Under the pieces are notes generated by a model. That model did no database searches. It saw only the letters and a list, made by a program, of their open reading frames with translations, and had not been told where the DNA came from. A program made the translations under genes and the position numbers. Shown here piece by piece: positions 49,112-57,904 of a DNA stretch of 64,000 nt. The DNA is taken from NCBI RefSeq assembly GCF_014193425.1, contig NZ_JACHZG010000001.1, positions 2,480,001 through 2,544,000 of the forward strand, written 5' to 3'. The DNA is from Microlunatus antarcticus (GTDB lineage Bacteria; Actinomycetota; Actinomycetes; Propionibacteriales; Propionibacteriaceae). Every line of letters begins with the position of its first letter. Position 1 is the stretch's first letter.

Positions 49112-49630
49112 TCAGACCTCGAAGTCGCCGGCCGCCTTGCGCGGCGGGGTGAGCAGCTCGGTGAGGTCGTCGCACTGCTCGTCGCTCAGGGAGCCCAGGC
49201 CGAAGCGGGCGCCCATCACGACCTCGGTCGCGCGCTCGACGAGCTCGCGGCCCGCCGGGGTGATCGAGGCCAGGATCGCGCGGCCGTCCTCGGGGTGCGG
49301 CGTACGGCGGATCAGCTCGGCGGCCTCGAGCCGCTTGACCAGCGGGGTGACGGACGTGGCGTGCACCTGCAGCCGCTCGCCGATCTTGCCCAGCGGCAGG
49401 GCGCCCCGGCGCGAGAACGACAGCAGCACCAGGACCTCGTAACGCGCGAAGGTGAGCCCGAGCGGCCGCAGCCGTTCGTCGAGCTCGGTCAGCACGAGCT
49501 GGTGGACGCGCATGAGCGAGGTGACGGCGCGCATCCGAGGCACGTCGCCCCAGTGCTGCGACCACTGCCCGGCCGCCGCCTCGATGGGGTCGAAGGGCAG
49601 GCTCGGCCGGCGCGGCTGCTGGGGGCTCAC
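49112..49630 (-). CDS. MarR-family transcriptional regulator
   Basis: A 172-residue winged-helix protein: LTFARYEVLVLLSFSRRGALPLGKIGERLQVHATSVTPLVKRLEA forms the recognition helix region and RRTPHPEDGRAILASITPAG the wing, standard MarR. GTG overlaps the stop of the PH-domain gene (GTGA), so it is co-transcribed with it. Ligand and targets unknown. Confidence 0.9.
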   Translation of the reverse strand: MSPQQPRRPSLPFDPIEAAAGQWSQHWGDVPRMRAVTSLMRVHQLVLTELDERLRPLGLTFARYEVLVLLSFSRRGALPLGKIGERLQVHATSVTPLVKRLEAAELIRRTPHPEDGRAILASITPAGRELVERATEVVMGARFGLGSLSDEQCDDLTELLTPPRKAAGDFEV

Positions 49631-50157
49631 GTCCCGTCGTCCTGGGCCGGGGCGGTCGCCCGCAGGCCGGCGCGCTGCATGGTGTCCTGCAGGACCACGT
49701 CGCGCCCGTCGATGTCGGCGACGAAGCGGATCTCGCTGATGCCCTGCACCTGGGCGGCGGACTCGAACACGAAGTGACCGTAGTTGAGCATCCGACCGAG
49801 CAGCGGCTTCTTGACCGTGATGTCGAGGATCCGCCCCAGCGGGACGCTCGCGCGCTGGGTGCTGAACGTGCCGTGCACCCGGAACACGCGCATGTTGGTG
49901 ATGACGAAGCGGTCCCGGAACTCGTCCAGCACCCGGAACAGGGCCTGCCCGCCGAGCACGAGCCCCCCGATCAGCAGGACCCAGCGGAGCGGGCCCGCGT
50001 ACGCGAAGGCGCTCACCACGACGGGCACCGACACGACGAAGCGCGCCCAGGCGAGCACGCTCGCGACCCAGTGCTTGTGCACCTCGCGCACCACGTACTC
50101 GCCCTGGTCGCTCAGGAGGTACTGGTCCACGTGCGGGTCCAGCCAGGCGGCGATCAC
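49627..50157 (-). CDS. PH-domain (bPH/DUF304) membrane protein
   Basis: A 176-residue protein: a short N-terminus (VDQYLLSDQGEYVVREVHKHW), two membrane helices at about residues 31-52 and 58-73, and a bPH_2 domain (DRFVITNMRVFRVHGTFSTQRASVPL, ILDITVKKPLLGRMLNYGHF, FVFESAAQVQGISEIRFV). GTG start. It precedes the MarR gene and lies 15 nt after a 55-residue membrane peptide gene, forming a three-gene minus-strand operon. Confidence 0.85.
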   Translation of the reverse strand: MIAAWLDPHVDQYLLSDQGEYVVREVHKHWVASVLAWARFVVSVPVVVSAFAYAGPLRWVLLIGGLVLGGQALFRVLDEFRDRFVITNMRVFRVHGTFSTQRASVPLGRILDITVKKPLLGRMLNYGHFVFESAAQVQGISEIRFVADIDGRDVVLQDTMQRAGLRATAPAQDDGT

Positions 50158-50172
50158 GGCGGGCCGGTCGCC

Positions 50173-50340
50173 CTAGGAGGCGAGGCTGGTGAAGAAGGTG
50201 ATGATCGAGCCGAACGCCTTGCCCACGGCCAGGAACGCCGTCCGCACCGCGGCGGCGGCGCCCTCGGGCTGGTTGACGACGTAGAACAGGCAGAACCCGA
50301 CGACGAGCACGAAGACGAAGCGCTTCACCCACTTGGTCAC
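50173..50340 (-). CDS. Small single-helix membrane protein
   Basis: A 55-residue product reading VTKWVKRFVFVLVVGFCLFY, then VVNQPEGAAAAVRTAFLAVG and KAFGSIITFFTSLAS. It has one clear membrane helix (residues 8-22) followed by a hydrophobic amphipathic helix. Codons end almost uniformly in G or C, as in neighbouring genes, which supports translation. It starts with GTG and lies just upstream of the PH-domain gene on the same strand. No function is known; small proteins like this recur in actinobacteria. Confidence 0.7.
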   Translation of the reverse strand: MTKWVKRFVFVLVVGFCLFYVVNQPEGAAAAVRTAFLAVGKAFGSIITFFTSLAS

Positions 50341-50482
50341 GCGTTGCCCCCTGCCGGTCGTGCCTGCGGTCCTGCCACGTCGGCGTCGCCGAGTGCCGGG
50401 CCGCTCACGGGCCCGCGCACAGTTCTACCGAACGCAGCACCCGAACCCGGACTGCCACGCCGTCGGGCGCGCCGGGCTCACG

Positions 50483-51427
50483 TCAGCGGGCGAGCAGGTC
50501 ACGGGCCGCGGCGTACGGGTCGAGCCGACCGGCGGCGACCTCGGCCGCGAGGCGGTCCAGCTCGCCGGCCCCGCCGGGTGCGCTCGCGCGGACCTGCGCG
50601 AGCACGAGCTGCTCGACCTCACCGCGGGCCCGGGCCGTACGCCGGACGTCCCAGCCGCCGGTCCGGCGCTGGTGCTCGGCGAAGTCCGCGACCGCGGCGA
50701 GGACGTCGTCCACGCCGGTCCCCTCGACGCTCGAGAGCGCCACCACGGGCGGCACCCAGTCCCCCGGCTCCCGGTGCCCGTGGGCCACCATCGCCCGCAG
50801 CTCCCGGGCCAGCCCGGAGGCACCGTCCCGGTCGGCCTTGGTCACGACCAGCACGTCGGCGACCTCGAGCACGCCCGCCTTGGCCAGCTGGACACCGTCG
50901 CCGGCGCCCGGGGCCAGCAGCACGAGCGTGACGTCGGCCGTGGCCGCCACCGCGACCTCCGACTGGCCGACCCCGACCGTCTCCACGAGCGTCGTGGCGC
51001 ACCCCGCGGCGTCCAGCACGCGCAGCGCGGCGGGGACGGCGGCGGCGAGGCCGCCCAGCTCGCCGCGGGTGGCCATGGAACGGATGTGCACGCCCGCGTC
51101 GAGGGCGTGCTCCTGCATGCGGACCCGGTCGCCGAGGACGGCCCCGCCGGAGAAGGGGGAGGTGGGGTCGACGGCGAGCACGCCGACGCGTTCCCCGCGT
51201 TCGCGCAGGCGGGCGACCAGCGCGCCGACCGCGCTCGACTTGCCGACGCCGGGCGACCCGGTGAGCCCGACGACCAGCGCGTGGCCCGTGTCCGCGGCCA
51301 GGTCGGCGACCAGGCCGGGCACCAGCGGCGACCCGCTCTCGACCAGGCTGATCAGTCGGCCGATCGCGCGCGGGCGGCCGGCCCGGACACCGGCGACCAG
51401 CGCGGCCGGGTCCACGGTCGTCACCAC
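50483..51427 (-). CDS. meaB: Methylmalonyl-CoA mutase-associated GTPase MeaB
   Basis: A 314-residue G3E GTPase: Walker A GLTGSPGVGKSSAVGALV, AVDPTSPFSGGAVLGDRVRM, TVGVGQSE and VTKADRDG, and ALSSVEGTGVDDVL. It protects and repairs B12-dependent methylmalonyl-CoA mutase. The GTG at 51427 has GAGGAT 6 nt upstream. It is divergent from the methylmalonyl-CoA epimerase gene with only 34 bp between start codons. Confidence 0.95.
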   Translation of the reverse strand: MVTTVDPAALVAGVRAGRPRAIGRLISLVESGSPLVPGLVADLAADTGHALVVGLTGSPGVGKSSAVGALVARLRERGERVGVLAVDPTSPFSGGAVLGDRVRMQEHALDAGVHIRSMATRGELGGLAAAVPAALRVLDAAGCATTLVETVGVGQSEVAVAATADVTLVLLAPGAGDGVQLAKAGVLEVADVLVVTKADRDGASGLARELRAMVAHGHREPGDWVPPVVALSSVEGTGVDDVLAAVADFAEHQRRTGGWDVRRTARARGEVEQLVLAQVRASAPGGAGELDRLAAEVAAGRLDPYAAARDLLAR

Positions 51428-51433
51428 CCGGTC

Positions 51434-51439
51434 ATCCTC
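51434..51439 (-). promoter_or_regulatory. -10 box of a leaderless meaB promoter
   Basis: GAGGAT on the minus strand, 6 nt before the GTG at 51427. It lies within 20 bp of the opposing epimerase -10 box. Confidence 0.4.
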
Positions 51440-51449
51440 GCAGGGCCTC

Positions 51450-51455
51450 TACGGT
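51450..51455 (+). promoter_or_regulatory. -10 box of a leaderless epimerase promoter
   Basis: TACGGT is followed by 6 nt and the GTG at 51462; no ribosome-binding site is present. Confidence 0.55.
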
Positions 51456-51461
51456 GGGGAC

Positions 51462-51968
51462 GTGGTCGACCACGAGCCCGACGGCAGTCCCTCCGCGACG
51501 ACGAGCGGCGGACTCGGCGACGCTGGCCTGCTGGGCGACCTCGGGATCCTGGCGGTCGACCACGTCGGGCTCGCGGTGCCCGACCTCGACGCCGCCATCG
51601 CCTTCCACACGGACGTGCTCGGGCTCGTCCTGGTCCACCGCGAGGTGAACGAGCGCCAGGGCGTCGCGGAGGCGATGCTCGCGGCCCGGGGTGCTCCGGA
51701 CGGGGCCGCCGAGGTGCAGCTCCTCGCGCCGCTCGACGCGAGCTCGACGCTGACCCGGTTCCTGGAGCGGTCCGGACCGGGGCTGCAGCAGCTCGCCTAC
51801 CGGGTCGCCGACCTCGACGCGGCGTGCGCCGTACTCCGCTCCCGGGGCGTCCGCCTGCTCTACACTCGGCCCGAGACGGGCACGCGTGGGTCGAGGATCA
51901 ACTTCGTCCATCCGAAGGACGCCGGTGGTGTCCTCGTCGAGCTGGTGGAGACCTCCGGTCCACACTGA
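51462..51968 (+). CDS. mce: Methylmalonyl-CoA epimerase
   Basis: A 168-residue vicinal-oxygen-chelate protein: LAVDHVGLAVPDLDAAIAFH, a Glu-rich metal site (AAEVQLLAPLD), QQLAYRVADLDAAC and the C-terminal RINFVHPKDAGGVLVELVE. Metal ligands of the His-Gln/His-Glu type are placed as in the family. It converts between (R)- and (S)-methylmalonyl-CoA in propionate metabolism. The N-terminus carries about 25 extra residues. Confidence 0.93.
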   Translation: MVDHEPDGSPSATTSGGLGDAGLLGDLGILAVDHVGLAVPDLDAAIAFHTDVLGLVLVHREVNERQGVAEAMLAARGAPDGAAEVQLLAPLDASSTLTRFLERSGPGLQQLAYRVADLDAACAVLRSRGVRLLYTRPETGTRGSRINFVHPKDAGGVLVELVETSGPH

Positions 51969-52059
51969 GCCGATCGATTGCGGCCGCGTCGCGCACGACC
52001 CGGCGGGGGCGCGGGTCGACGGGGGTGGAGCCCCTGACCTTCGAGGAGGAACGTCACAC

Positions 52060-53541
52060 ATGGCCCGTTCGGAGAACGCCGGTCTCGGTCTGTTCGAGGA
52101 CACCGCGAGCGCGGCGGGGAACTTCCCCGGTGCGCTGCGCGGCTACGACCGCCAGGCGGTCGACGAGTACGTCCGCACGCTCGAGGCGAGCGTCGTGCAG
52201 TCGCGCAGCCACGCCGCGGAGCTGGAGAAGCAGGTCACCGGCCTGCAGGACTCGCTGCAGGAGAGCAAGCTGCGCGAGACCGACCCCGACGACGTCGACT
52301 ACGCGGGCCTCGGCGGGCGGGCGAACGAGATCCTCCGCCTCGCCCAGGAGCAGGCCCACGACCTCACCACCGCGGCGACCCTCGAGGGCGAGCGCATCCG
52401 CGAGGAGGCGCGCCGCGACGCCGCCACCCAGCGCGAGCAGGCCGAGCGCGACAGCGGCGAGCTGCGGACGGGTGGGCTGAGCGAGATCAGCGAGCTGCGG
52501 ACGCGGCTGCAGGACGAGGTCGCCGGGCAGGTCGCCCGCGCCCAGGCCGAGTCCTCCGCCCTGCTCGACGCCGCCCGGCGCGAGGGCGAGTCGCTGCGGC
52601 TGCAGGCCGCCCACGACGCCGCCGCGCTGCGGAACGAGGCGCAGCTGGAGACCGACGGCCTGCGCCGCGAGGTCGAGCGCGAGGTGGCCGACGCCCACGC
52701 CGAGCTGGCCCGCGAGCGCGAGGAGAGCGTCGCCCGCGCCCGCGGCGAGCACGAGGAGCTGACCGAGCAGACCCGGGCGATGCTGGCCGAGGCCGCCCAG
52801 CACCACACCGAGTCCACCGGGCGGCTGGAGAGCGACATCGCCGAGTCGGCCCGGATCCGGGCCGAGGCGGTCAGCGAGGCCGAGCAGGTCCGCGGCAACG
52901 CGATCGCCGAGGCGGAGAACCGCATCGCCACCGCCCGCAAGCAGGCCGCCGCCATCACGGCCCGTACGCAGCAGGAGTTCTCCTGGCGCAAGCAGCAGCT
53001 GCGCCGCGAGACCGAGCTGCTGCAGCAGCGCAAGCAGGCGGTGCTCAGCCAGCTGGCCAGCCTGTCCGACCTGGCGCAGCAGACTGCGTCGTCGTTCCCG
53101 GACCTCGACGAGGACCAGGACCAGGACACGTCGAACGCCACGGGCCAGGGCTCGGGGTCCGAGGCGTCCGAGCAGGCCGGCCCGGCCGCGCAGAGCGCCC
53201 ACGAGGGCTCGGACGTCGACGAGATCCCCGAGGACGGCACCGACCGCACGGTGCTGAAGAGCTACGCCGCCCCGACGCTGCCGCCGGCCGAGCGCGAGGC
53301 CGACGGCGGTGAGCCGGAGACCGTCGAAGACCCGGCGACCGGGTCGTCGAGCGAGGCCGAGACCGAGACCAGGACCGAGGACCGGAGCGGGGAGTCGGGC
53401 AGCGGGACGACCACGGAGCCCGGCACGCCCGACGACGACGAGCCCGACGTCCCGATGGACGGGGAGCCGACCCTGCTCGCCGCCCCGGGCCGGCTGCCCG
53501 CCACCGAGAGCACCCAGCGCCGTGGTGGCCCGCTGCGCTGA
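52060..53541 (+). CDS. DivIVA-like coiled-coil protein (first of two paralogues)
   Basis: A 493-residue protein. The N-terminus (FPGALRGYDRQAVDEYVRTLEASV) resembles the DivIVA lipid-binding motif. Residues about 60-345 are continuous coiled coil rich in Glu, Arg and Ala, with the YAGLGGRANEILRLAQEQAHDL motif. The C-terminal 145 residues are acidic and disordered. It resembles cytoskeletal coiled-coil proteins of polar growth and division in actinobacteria (Scy/DivIVA-like). A GAGGAGG site precedes the ATG. Its twin follows directly. Confidence 0.75.
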   Translation: MARSENAGLGLFEDTASAAGNFPGALRGYDRQAVDEYVRTLEASVVQSRSHAAELEKQVTGLQDSLQESKLRETDPDDVDYAGLGGRANEILRLAQEQAHDLTTAATLEGERIREEARRDAATQREQAERDSGELRTGGLSEISELRTRLQDEVAGQVARAQAESSALLDAARREGESLRLQAAHDAAALRNEAQLETDGLRREVEREVADAHAELAREREESVARARGEHEELTEQTRAMLAEAAQHHTESTGRLESDIAESARIRAEAVSEAEQVRGNAIAEAENRIATARKQAAAITARTQQEFSWRKQQLRRETELLQQRKQAVLSQLASLSDLAQQTASSFPDLDEDQDQDTSNATGQGSGSEASEQAGPAAQSAHEGSDVDEIPEDGTDRTVLKSYAAPTLPPAEREADGGEPETVEDPATGSSSEAETETRTEDRSGESGSGTTTEPGTPDDDEPDVPMDGEPTLLAAPGRLPATESTQRRGGPLR

Positions 53542-53660
53542 CCCGTGCGTCGGACCCGGCGGTTCGCAGCCAGGACCGCCGGGGCCGACCCGCTAACCTG
53601 GCGCCTGGTACGGGATCCCCCGCCGTCCAGGGGACCCCGGCGTTGTCCAGGGGGGCCGAC

Positions 53661-54848
53661 ATGAGCACAGTTCGTCACGCAGAGGGAGACCCGGCCACGG
53701 GTTTCTTCGCCAGCGCGCGCAAGGGGTACGACCGTGCCGCGGTCGACCGCTTCGTCGAGGACACCCAGAGCCAGATCGCGGGGCTGAGCCGCGAGGTCGA
53801 GAGCCTGGCTGCCCAGAACCGGGCCATGGCCGCCAAGCAGGCCATGACGACCGACTACTCCAGCCTCGGCGGTCGGGCGCAGGAGATCCTGCGCATCGCC
53901 GAGGAGCAGGCGCGCGAGACGACGCAGCGTGCGACCACCGCCGCCGACGACCTCGTCGCCGGGGCCGAGCGCGACGCCGACCGGATGCGCGACGACACCG
54001 TGCACGAGCTGGCCGGGCTGCGCGAGCACCGGCTGGCCGAGCTCGACGTGCTGCGGCGCCGGACGGAGGACGACAGCACCCTCGCGGTCGAGCGCGCTCA
54101 CGCGTCCGCCCAGCAGCTGCTGGCCGCCGCCCGGCTCGAGGCCGAGGCCGTACGGACCGAGGCCCAGGCCCGCGCGCACGACCTGGTGCAGGCCGCCGTC
54201 TACGAGGCCGAGCAGCAGCGCGCCGCCGCGCAGCGCGAGGCCGCCGCGGTCGCCGCGGACGTCGCCGCCCACCGCGAGACCACCTACGCCGAGCTGCAGC
54301 GGGCGCAGGAGGAGGCCGCCGCGCACGTCGAGGCGATGCTCGCCGAGGCGACCCGGCAGCAGACGACCACCGCGGCGCACCTGGCCGCCGAGACCGAGCA
54401 GGCCGTCGCCCTGCGCGCCGAGGCCCTCGCCGACGCGGAGCGCGTCCGCACGACCGCCGACGCCGACGCCGCGGACGCCGTGGCCCGGGCGCAGCAGCAG
54501 GCCGCGACCATCGACGAGCGTGCGCGGCAGGAGTACGCGTGGCGCCGGCGCCAGATGCGCCAGGAGCAGGCGCTGCTCGACCAGCGACGTTCCGCGATCC
54601 TGGGCCAGCTGACCTCGCTGAGCGCCCTGGCGGCCGAGACCGCGGGCAACCTGCCCGAGGTGCCCGAGATCCTCTTCAGCGACTTCGAGTCGGTGTCGTC
54701 GGGCTCGACCGACGCCCGCACCGACGCCCGCACCGCCGCGCCGACCTCCGCGGACGAGCGGGCCGACGACCGGGGCCACGACCAGGCGGACGAGCACCAG
54801 GACGAGGACGCCACGACGGTCCGCTACCTCGATTCCCGCTCCGCCTGA
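53661..54848 (+). CDS. DivIVA-like coiled-coil protein (second paralogue)
   Basis: A 395-residue relative of the preceding gene. It shares the DivIVA-like start (FFASARKGYDRAAVDRFVED), the YSSLGGRAQEILRIAEEQAR motif and the EYAWRRRQMRQEQALLDQRR segment with the upstream gene's FSWRKQQLRRETELLQQRK. The coiled coil spans about residues 30-330; the tail is acidic and shorter. A TAACCT -10-like box lies about 65 nt before the ATG, so it may have its own promoter. Confidence 0.75.
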   Translation: MSTVRHAEGDPATGFFASARKGYDRAAVDRFVEDTQSQIAGLSREVESLAAQNRAMAAKQAMTTDYSSLGGRAQEILRIAEEQARETTQRATTAADDLVAGAERDADRMRDDTVHELAGLREHRLAELDVLRRRTEDDSTLAVERAHASAQQLLAAARLEAEAVRTEAQARAHDLVQAAVYEAEQQRAAAQREAAAVAADVAAHRETTYAELQRAQEEAAAHVEAMLAEATRQQTTTAAHLAAETEQAVALRAEALADAERVRTTADADAADAVARAQQQAATIDERARQEYAWRRRQMRQEQALLDQRRSAILGQLTSLSALAAETAGNLPEVPEILFSDFESVSSGSTDARTDARTAAPTSADERADDRGHDQADEHQDEDATTVRYLDSRSA

Positions 54849-54866
54849 CCTCGCGGGCCGTCCGCC

Positions 54867-55583
54867 TCAGAACAGGCGCGAACCCGGGTCGTCCAGGCCG
54901 CGCAGGACGTCGTAGTCCACGAGGACGCAGGTCAGGCCGCGGTCCTCGGCCAGCGTGCGCGCCTGCTTGGTGATGCTCTGCGCGGCGAAGATGCCGCGGA
55001 CCGGGGCGAGCAGGGCGTCGCGGTTGAGCAGCTCGCGGTAGCGGGTGAGCTGCTCGACGCCGTCGATCTCGCCCTTGCGCTTGATCTCGACGATCACGTA
55101 CGCGTCGTCCGCGTCGCGGCAGAGCAGGTCGACCGGCCCCACGGGCGTGGGGTGCTCGCGCCGGACCAGGGACAGGCCGGGCGCGATGGTGGCCGGGTGC
55201 TCGGCGAGCAGCGCCTGCAGGTGGGCCTCGACGCCGTCCTTGACCAGACCGGGGTCGACCCCGAGCTCGTGGCTGGAGTCGCTCAGCACCTCGCCGATCG
55301 AGATCTGCAGCGTGTCCCCGTCGCGCCCGCGCACCTCCCACACCGCGGTCAGCGGCTCGGCGACGACGGCCGACCCCGGCAGCGGGTCGGGTACGGGCGG
55401 GGCCGGGCGCTCGGTGAGCGTGCAGGGCGGGCTCATCCAGTTGAGCGGCTTGAACGCGCGGTCGTCGGCGTGGATGGACACGGAGCCGTCGGCCTTGACC
55501 AGGATGAGGCGCGTGGCCATCGGCAGGTGGGCCGTGAGCCGTCCCGCGTAGTCGACCTGGCACCGAGCGATGAGCAGACGCAC
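54867..55583 (-). CDS. nucS: Mismatch-specific endonuclease NucS
   Basis: A 238-residue NucS/EndoMS: N-terminal DNA-binding part ([19 protein letters not shown]) and C-terminal RecB-like nuclease with GPVDLLCRD (Asp) and [13 protein letters not shown] (Glu, Lys). NucS replaces MutS-MutL mismatch repair in many actinobacteria. The GTG has TAGGGT 6 nt upstream. It ends 18 nt from the convergent DivIVA-like gene. Confidence 0.95.
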   Translation of the reverse strand: MRLLIARCQVDYAGRLTAHLPMATRLILVKADGSVSIHADDRAFKPLNWMSPPCTLTERPAPPVPDPLPGSAVVAEPLTAVWEVRGRDGDTLQISIGEVLSDSSHELGVDPGLVKDGVEAHLQALLAEHPATIAPGLSLVRREHPTPVGPVDLLCRDADDAYVIVEIKRKGEIDGVEQLTRYRELLNRDALLAPVRGIFAAQSITKQARTLAEDRGLTCVLVDYDVLRGLDDPGSRLF

Positions 55584-55589
55584 CGCGCC

Positions 55590-55595
55590 ACCCTA
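55590..55595 (-). promoter_or_regulatory. -10 box of a leaderless nucS promoter
   Basis: TAGGGT on the minus strand, 6 nt before the GTG at 55583. Confidence 0.55.
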
Positions 55596-55649
55596 GTGGT
55601 CGTGCGCGGACCGGCCGGACGCTTCGCCGTGCCCTGACAGACTGGGGAC

Positions 55650-55922
55650 GTGGCGCGTCGTCCGAGCAAGCACCTGCGCCCCGCGCGCCCCCTGGCCGGC
55701 GGCCACGCGTCCTCCGAGACCAAGGCCGACGGCGTGTGGGTCGTCCGGAGCATCCCGGGCGCACGGGCGGAGAAGACGTACCGGTGCCCGGGGTGCCAGC
55801 AGGTCGTGACGCCGGCGACCCCGCACGTCGTCGTCTGGCCGGCCGAGCCGTCCTGGCAGACCGCGAGCCCCGTCGAGGAACGTCGCCACTGGCACACCGG
55901 CTGCTGGCAGCGCCGACCGTGA
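55650..55922 (+). CDS. Small zinc-ribbon-like protein
   Basis: A 90-residue protein with a single metal-binding-like site: YRCPGC (Cys pair), then PHVVVWP and HWHTGCW (His and Cys), suggesting zinc. The first 25 residues are basic and disordered. Such genes near nucS are common in actinobacteria; function unknown. GTG at 55650 has CAGACT 6 nt upstream. The hydrolase start overlaps its stop. Confidence 0.75.
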   Translation: MARRPSKHLRPARPLAGGHASSETKADGVWVVRSIPGARAEKTYRCPGCQQVVTPATPHVVVWPAEPSWQTASPVEERRHWHTGCWQRRP

Positions 55923-56710
55923 GCCTGGCCTCCACGACCTACGGCGACCACGGCCCGCGGGTCGTCCTGCTGCACGGCCTGTTCGGGCAGGGCCGGAACT
56001 TCACCGGCGTGGCCCGGGCGCTGGCCGACGAGGCCCGGGTGACGATCGTCGACCTGCCCGACCACGGCCGCTCGTCCTGGTCCGACGACTTCTCCTACCC
56101 CGCGATGGCCGACCGGGTGGCCGGGTTCCTCGCCGCGTCGGCGCCCGGCGAGCGCTGGACGGTCGTCGGCCACTCCATGGGCGGCAAGGTCGCCATGCTC
56201 GTCGCGCTGCGGCACCCCGGGCTCGTGGAACGGTTGTGCGTCGTCGACGTGGCCCCGGCCACGTCGCAGGCGGTCAGCAGCTTCGGCACCTACGTCGAGG
56301 CGATGCGCGCCGTCGACCTGGCCACGCTGCCGGACCGGGGCACGGCCGACGCGGTCGTGGCCGCGCGGGTCCCGGACCGGTCCGTGCGCGGCTTCCTCCT
56401 GCAGAACCTCCGCCGCGACGGCAGCGGCGAGCAGGCCCGCTGGCACTGGCAGATGAACCTCGCGCTGCTGGGCGACCGGCTGCCCGAGATCGGGAGCTGG
56501 CCGTCCGGACCGCTGGGCTCGTACGACGGTCCCGTGCTCTGGCTCGCCGGGTCCGACTCCGCCTACGTGACGTCGGCCGACGCCCCCGTCATGCGCGCCC
56601 TCTTCCCCCGGGTGCTGCTGCTGCGGGTCAAGCACGCCGGGCACTGGGTGCACGCCGACCAGCCCGAGGTGTTCGTGGCGTCGGTGCGCCGCTTCCTGAG
56701 CGCGACGTGA
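55919..56710 (+). CDS. Alpha/beta-fold hydrolase
   Basis: A 263-residue esterase-like protein: LLHGLFGQGRNFTGVA (oxyanion), nucleophile Ser in VVGHSMGGKVAM (about residue 87), acid in LAGSDSAYV and catalytic His in KHAGHWVHADQP. This fits the YbfF/BioH-type branch of small alpha/beta hydrolases. GTG overlaps the zinc-ribbon stop (GTGA). The substrate is unknown. Confidence 0.85.
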   Translation: MSLASTTYGDHGPRVVLLHGLFGQGRNFTGVARALADEARVTIVDLPDHGRSSWSDDFSYPAMADRVAGFLAASAPGERWTVVGHSMGGKVAMLVALRHPGLVERLCVVDVAPATSQAVSSFGTYVEAMRAVDLATLPDRGTADAVVAARVPDRSVRGFLLQNLRRDGSGEQARWHWQMNLALLGDRLPEIGSWPSGPLGSYDGPVLWLAGSDSAYVTSADAPVMRALFPRVLLLRVKHAGHWVHADQPEVFVASVRRFLSAT

Positions 56711-56801
56711 CGACGCCCACCGCAACCGTGGTGCGTGCCGGCGTGGAACCCTGGTGCGGTGCCGTCACCGGCACCGCACACCCCAGCCCGAGGAGGCACG
56801 G

Positions 56802-57032
56802 TTGCACGACCTGCTCGTCACCCTGCTGACCCTGCTGCCGCTCGACGCGACCCCGCTCCCCACCGTGCAGAACCCGGTGTCCCCGAGCGGGCAGGGCAAC
56901 GGCTTCGCCGCGTCGATCCTCGGCGGCTTCTTCGCCCTCGGCCTGATCATCCTGGCCGCGGTGCTCATCTGCCTCAAGCCCAAGCGGCACGACCCCCGCG
57001 ACACCCCGCCGCCGCGGCCTCGCCCGCGATGA
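56802..57032 (+). CDS. Small membrane protein with TTG start
   Basis: A 76-residue product LHDLLVTLLTLLPLDATPLP followed by a linker and the helix AASILGGFFALGLIILAAVL, then a basic proline-rich tail (KPKRHDPRDTPPPRPRPR). The start codon TTG at 56802 is chosen because AGGAGG lies 5 nt upstream and the codons upstream look non-coding. Function unknown. Confidence 0.6.
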   Translation: MHDLLVTLLTLLPLDATPLPTVQNPVSPSGQGNGFAASILGGFFALGLIILAAVLICLKPKRHDPRDTPPPRPRPR

Positions 57033-57062
57033 GCCGGGCGGCGCCCCCGTCCTGACGAGGTG

Positions 57063-57821
57063 TCAGGACACCTTGGCGATGCTCTTGACCTTCGCCGGGC
57101 TGTTGGGCGTGCCACCGCCGCTGGAGCCGGAGCTGCCGTCCTGCCCCTGCGAGGCGATGCCGGCGACGACCTCCCGCGACTTCTCGTCGAACGAGCCGAA
57201 GACGGTGTAGCTCGGCGGCAGCGGGGACTCGTCGTAGACGAGGAAGAACTGGGAGCCGTTCGTGTTCGGGCCGCTGTTGGCCATCGCGAGCGTGCCCCGC
57301 CCGTACGTCTCGGTGCCGTCGAGCTCGTCGGGGAACGTGTAGCCCGGGCCCCCGGTGCCCTTGGCCGTCGGGTCGCCGCACTGGAGCACGAAGATGCCCG
57401 AGTCGACGAGGCGGTGGCAGCGGGTGTCGTCGAAGTACTTCTGGGCCACCAGCGACTCGAACGAGTGCACCGTGCAGGGCGCCTTCGCCCGGTCCAGCCG
57501 GAGCGTCACGTCGCCCTCGGTCAGGTGCATCACGTAGCTCACGGTGCCGCTGCTCGAGATGTCGGTCGTGGTGGGCGGCTGCACCGGCCGGGCCGGCGTC
57601 CCGGTCGTCGTGTACTCGCAGGCGCCGTCGGACGGGCCGCTCTGGTCCGGCTCGACGGAGGAGGACGCCCCCGGGGTGGCCGCGGCGGAGGGCGCACCCG
57701 CGGACGGGGTCGGCACGGTGCCGCAGGCGCTCAGCAGCACCACGGGCAGGCCGGCCAGGCCCAGCAGGAGGCGGCCACGCGCACGGGCGCCGGAACGGTC
57801 GGGACGGTCGAGGCTCAGCAC
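57063..57821 (-). CDS. Cyclophilin-type peptidyl-prolyl isomerase lipoprotein
   Basis: A 252-residue protein with a lipobox (VVLLSACGT, Cys33), a Ser/Ala/Pro linker and a cyclophilin domain (TVHSFESLVAQKYFDDTRCHRLVDSGIFVLQCGDP; GYTFPDEL; GTLAMANSGPNTNGSQFFLVY; YTVFGSF). Some catalytic residues of canonical cyclophilins (Arg of the FHR motif becomes CHR) remain recognisable. It likely folds proteins at the outer face of the membrane. A CACCCT box lies 6 nt before the GTG. Confidence 0.9.
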   Translation of the reverse strand: MLSLDRPDRSGARARGRLLLGLAGLPVVLLSACGTVPTPSAGAPSAAATPGASSSVEPDQSGPSDGACEYTTTGTPARPVQPPTTTDISSSGTVSYVMHLTEGDVTLRLDRAKAPCTVHSFESLVAQKYFDDTRCHRLVDSGIFVLQCGDPTAKGTGGPGYTFPDELDGTETYGRGTLAMANSGPNTNGSQFFLVYDESPLPPSYTVFGSFDEKSREVVAGIASQGQDGSSGSSGGGTPNSPAKVKSIAKVS

Positions 57822-57892
57822 CGGGAAAGGGTGCCACGTCCGGACCAGCGGACCGGCGCGACGAGCCGCACTCCCCCGTAGGTCGCTCTGCG

Positions 57893-57898
57893 TAGGGT
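57893..57898 (+). promoter_or_regulatory. -10 box of a leaderless pduO promoter
   Basis: TAGGGT is followed by 6 nt (GACCCC, counting the G) and the ATG at 57905. Confidence 0.55.
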
Positions 57899-57904
57899 GA
57901 CCCC

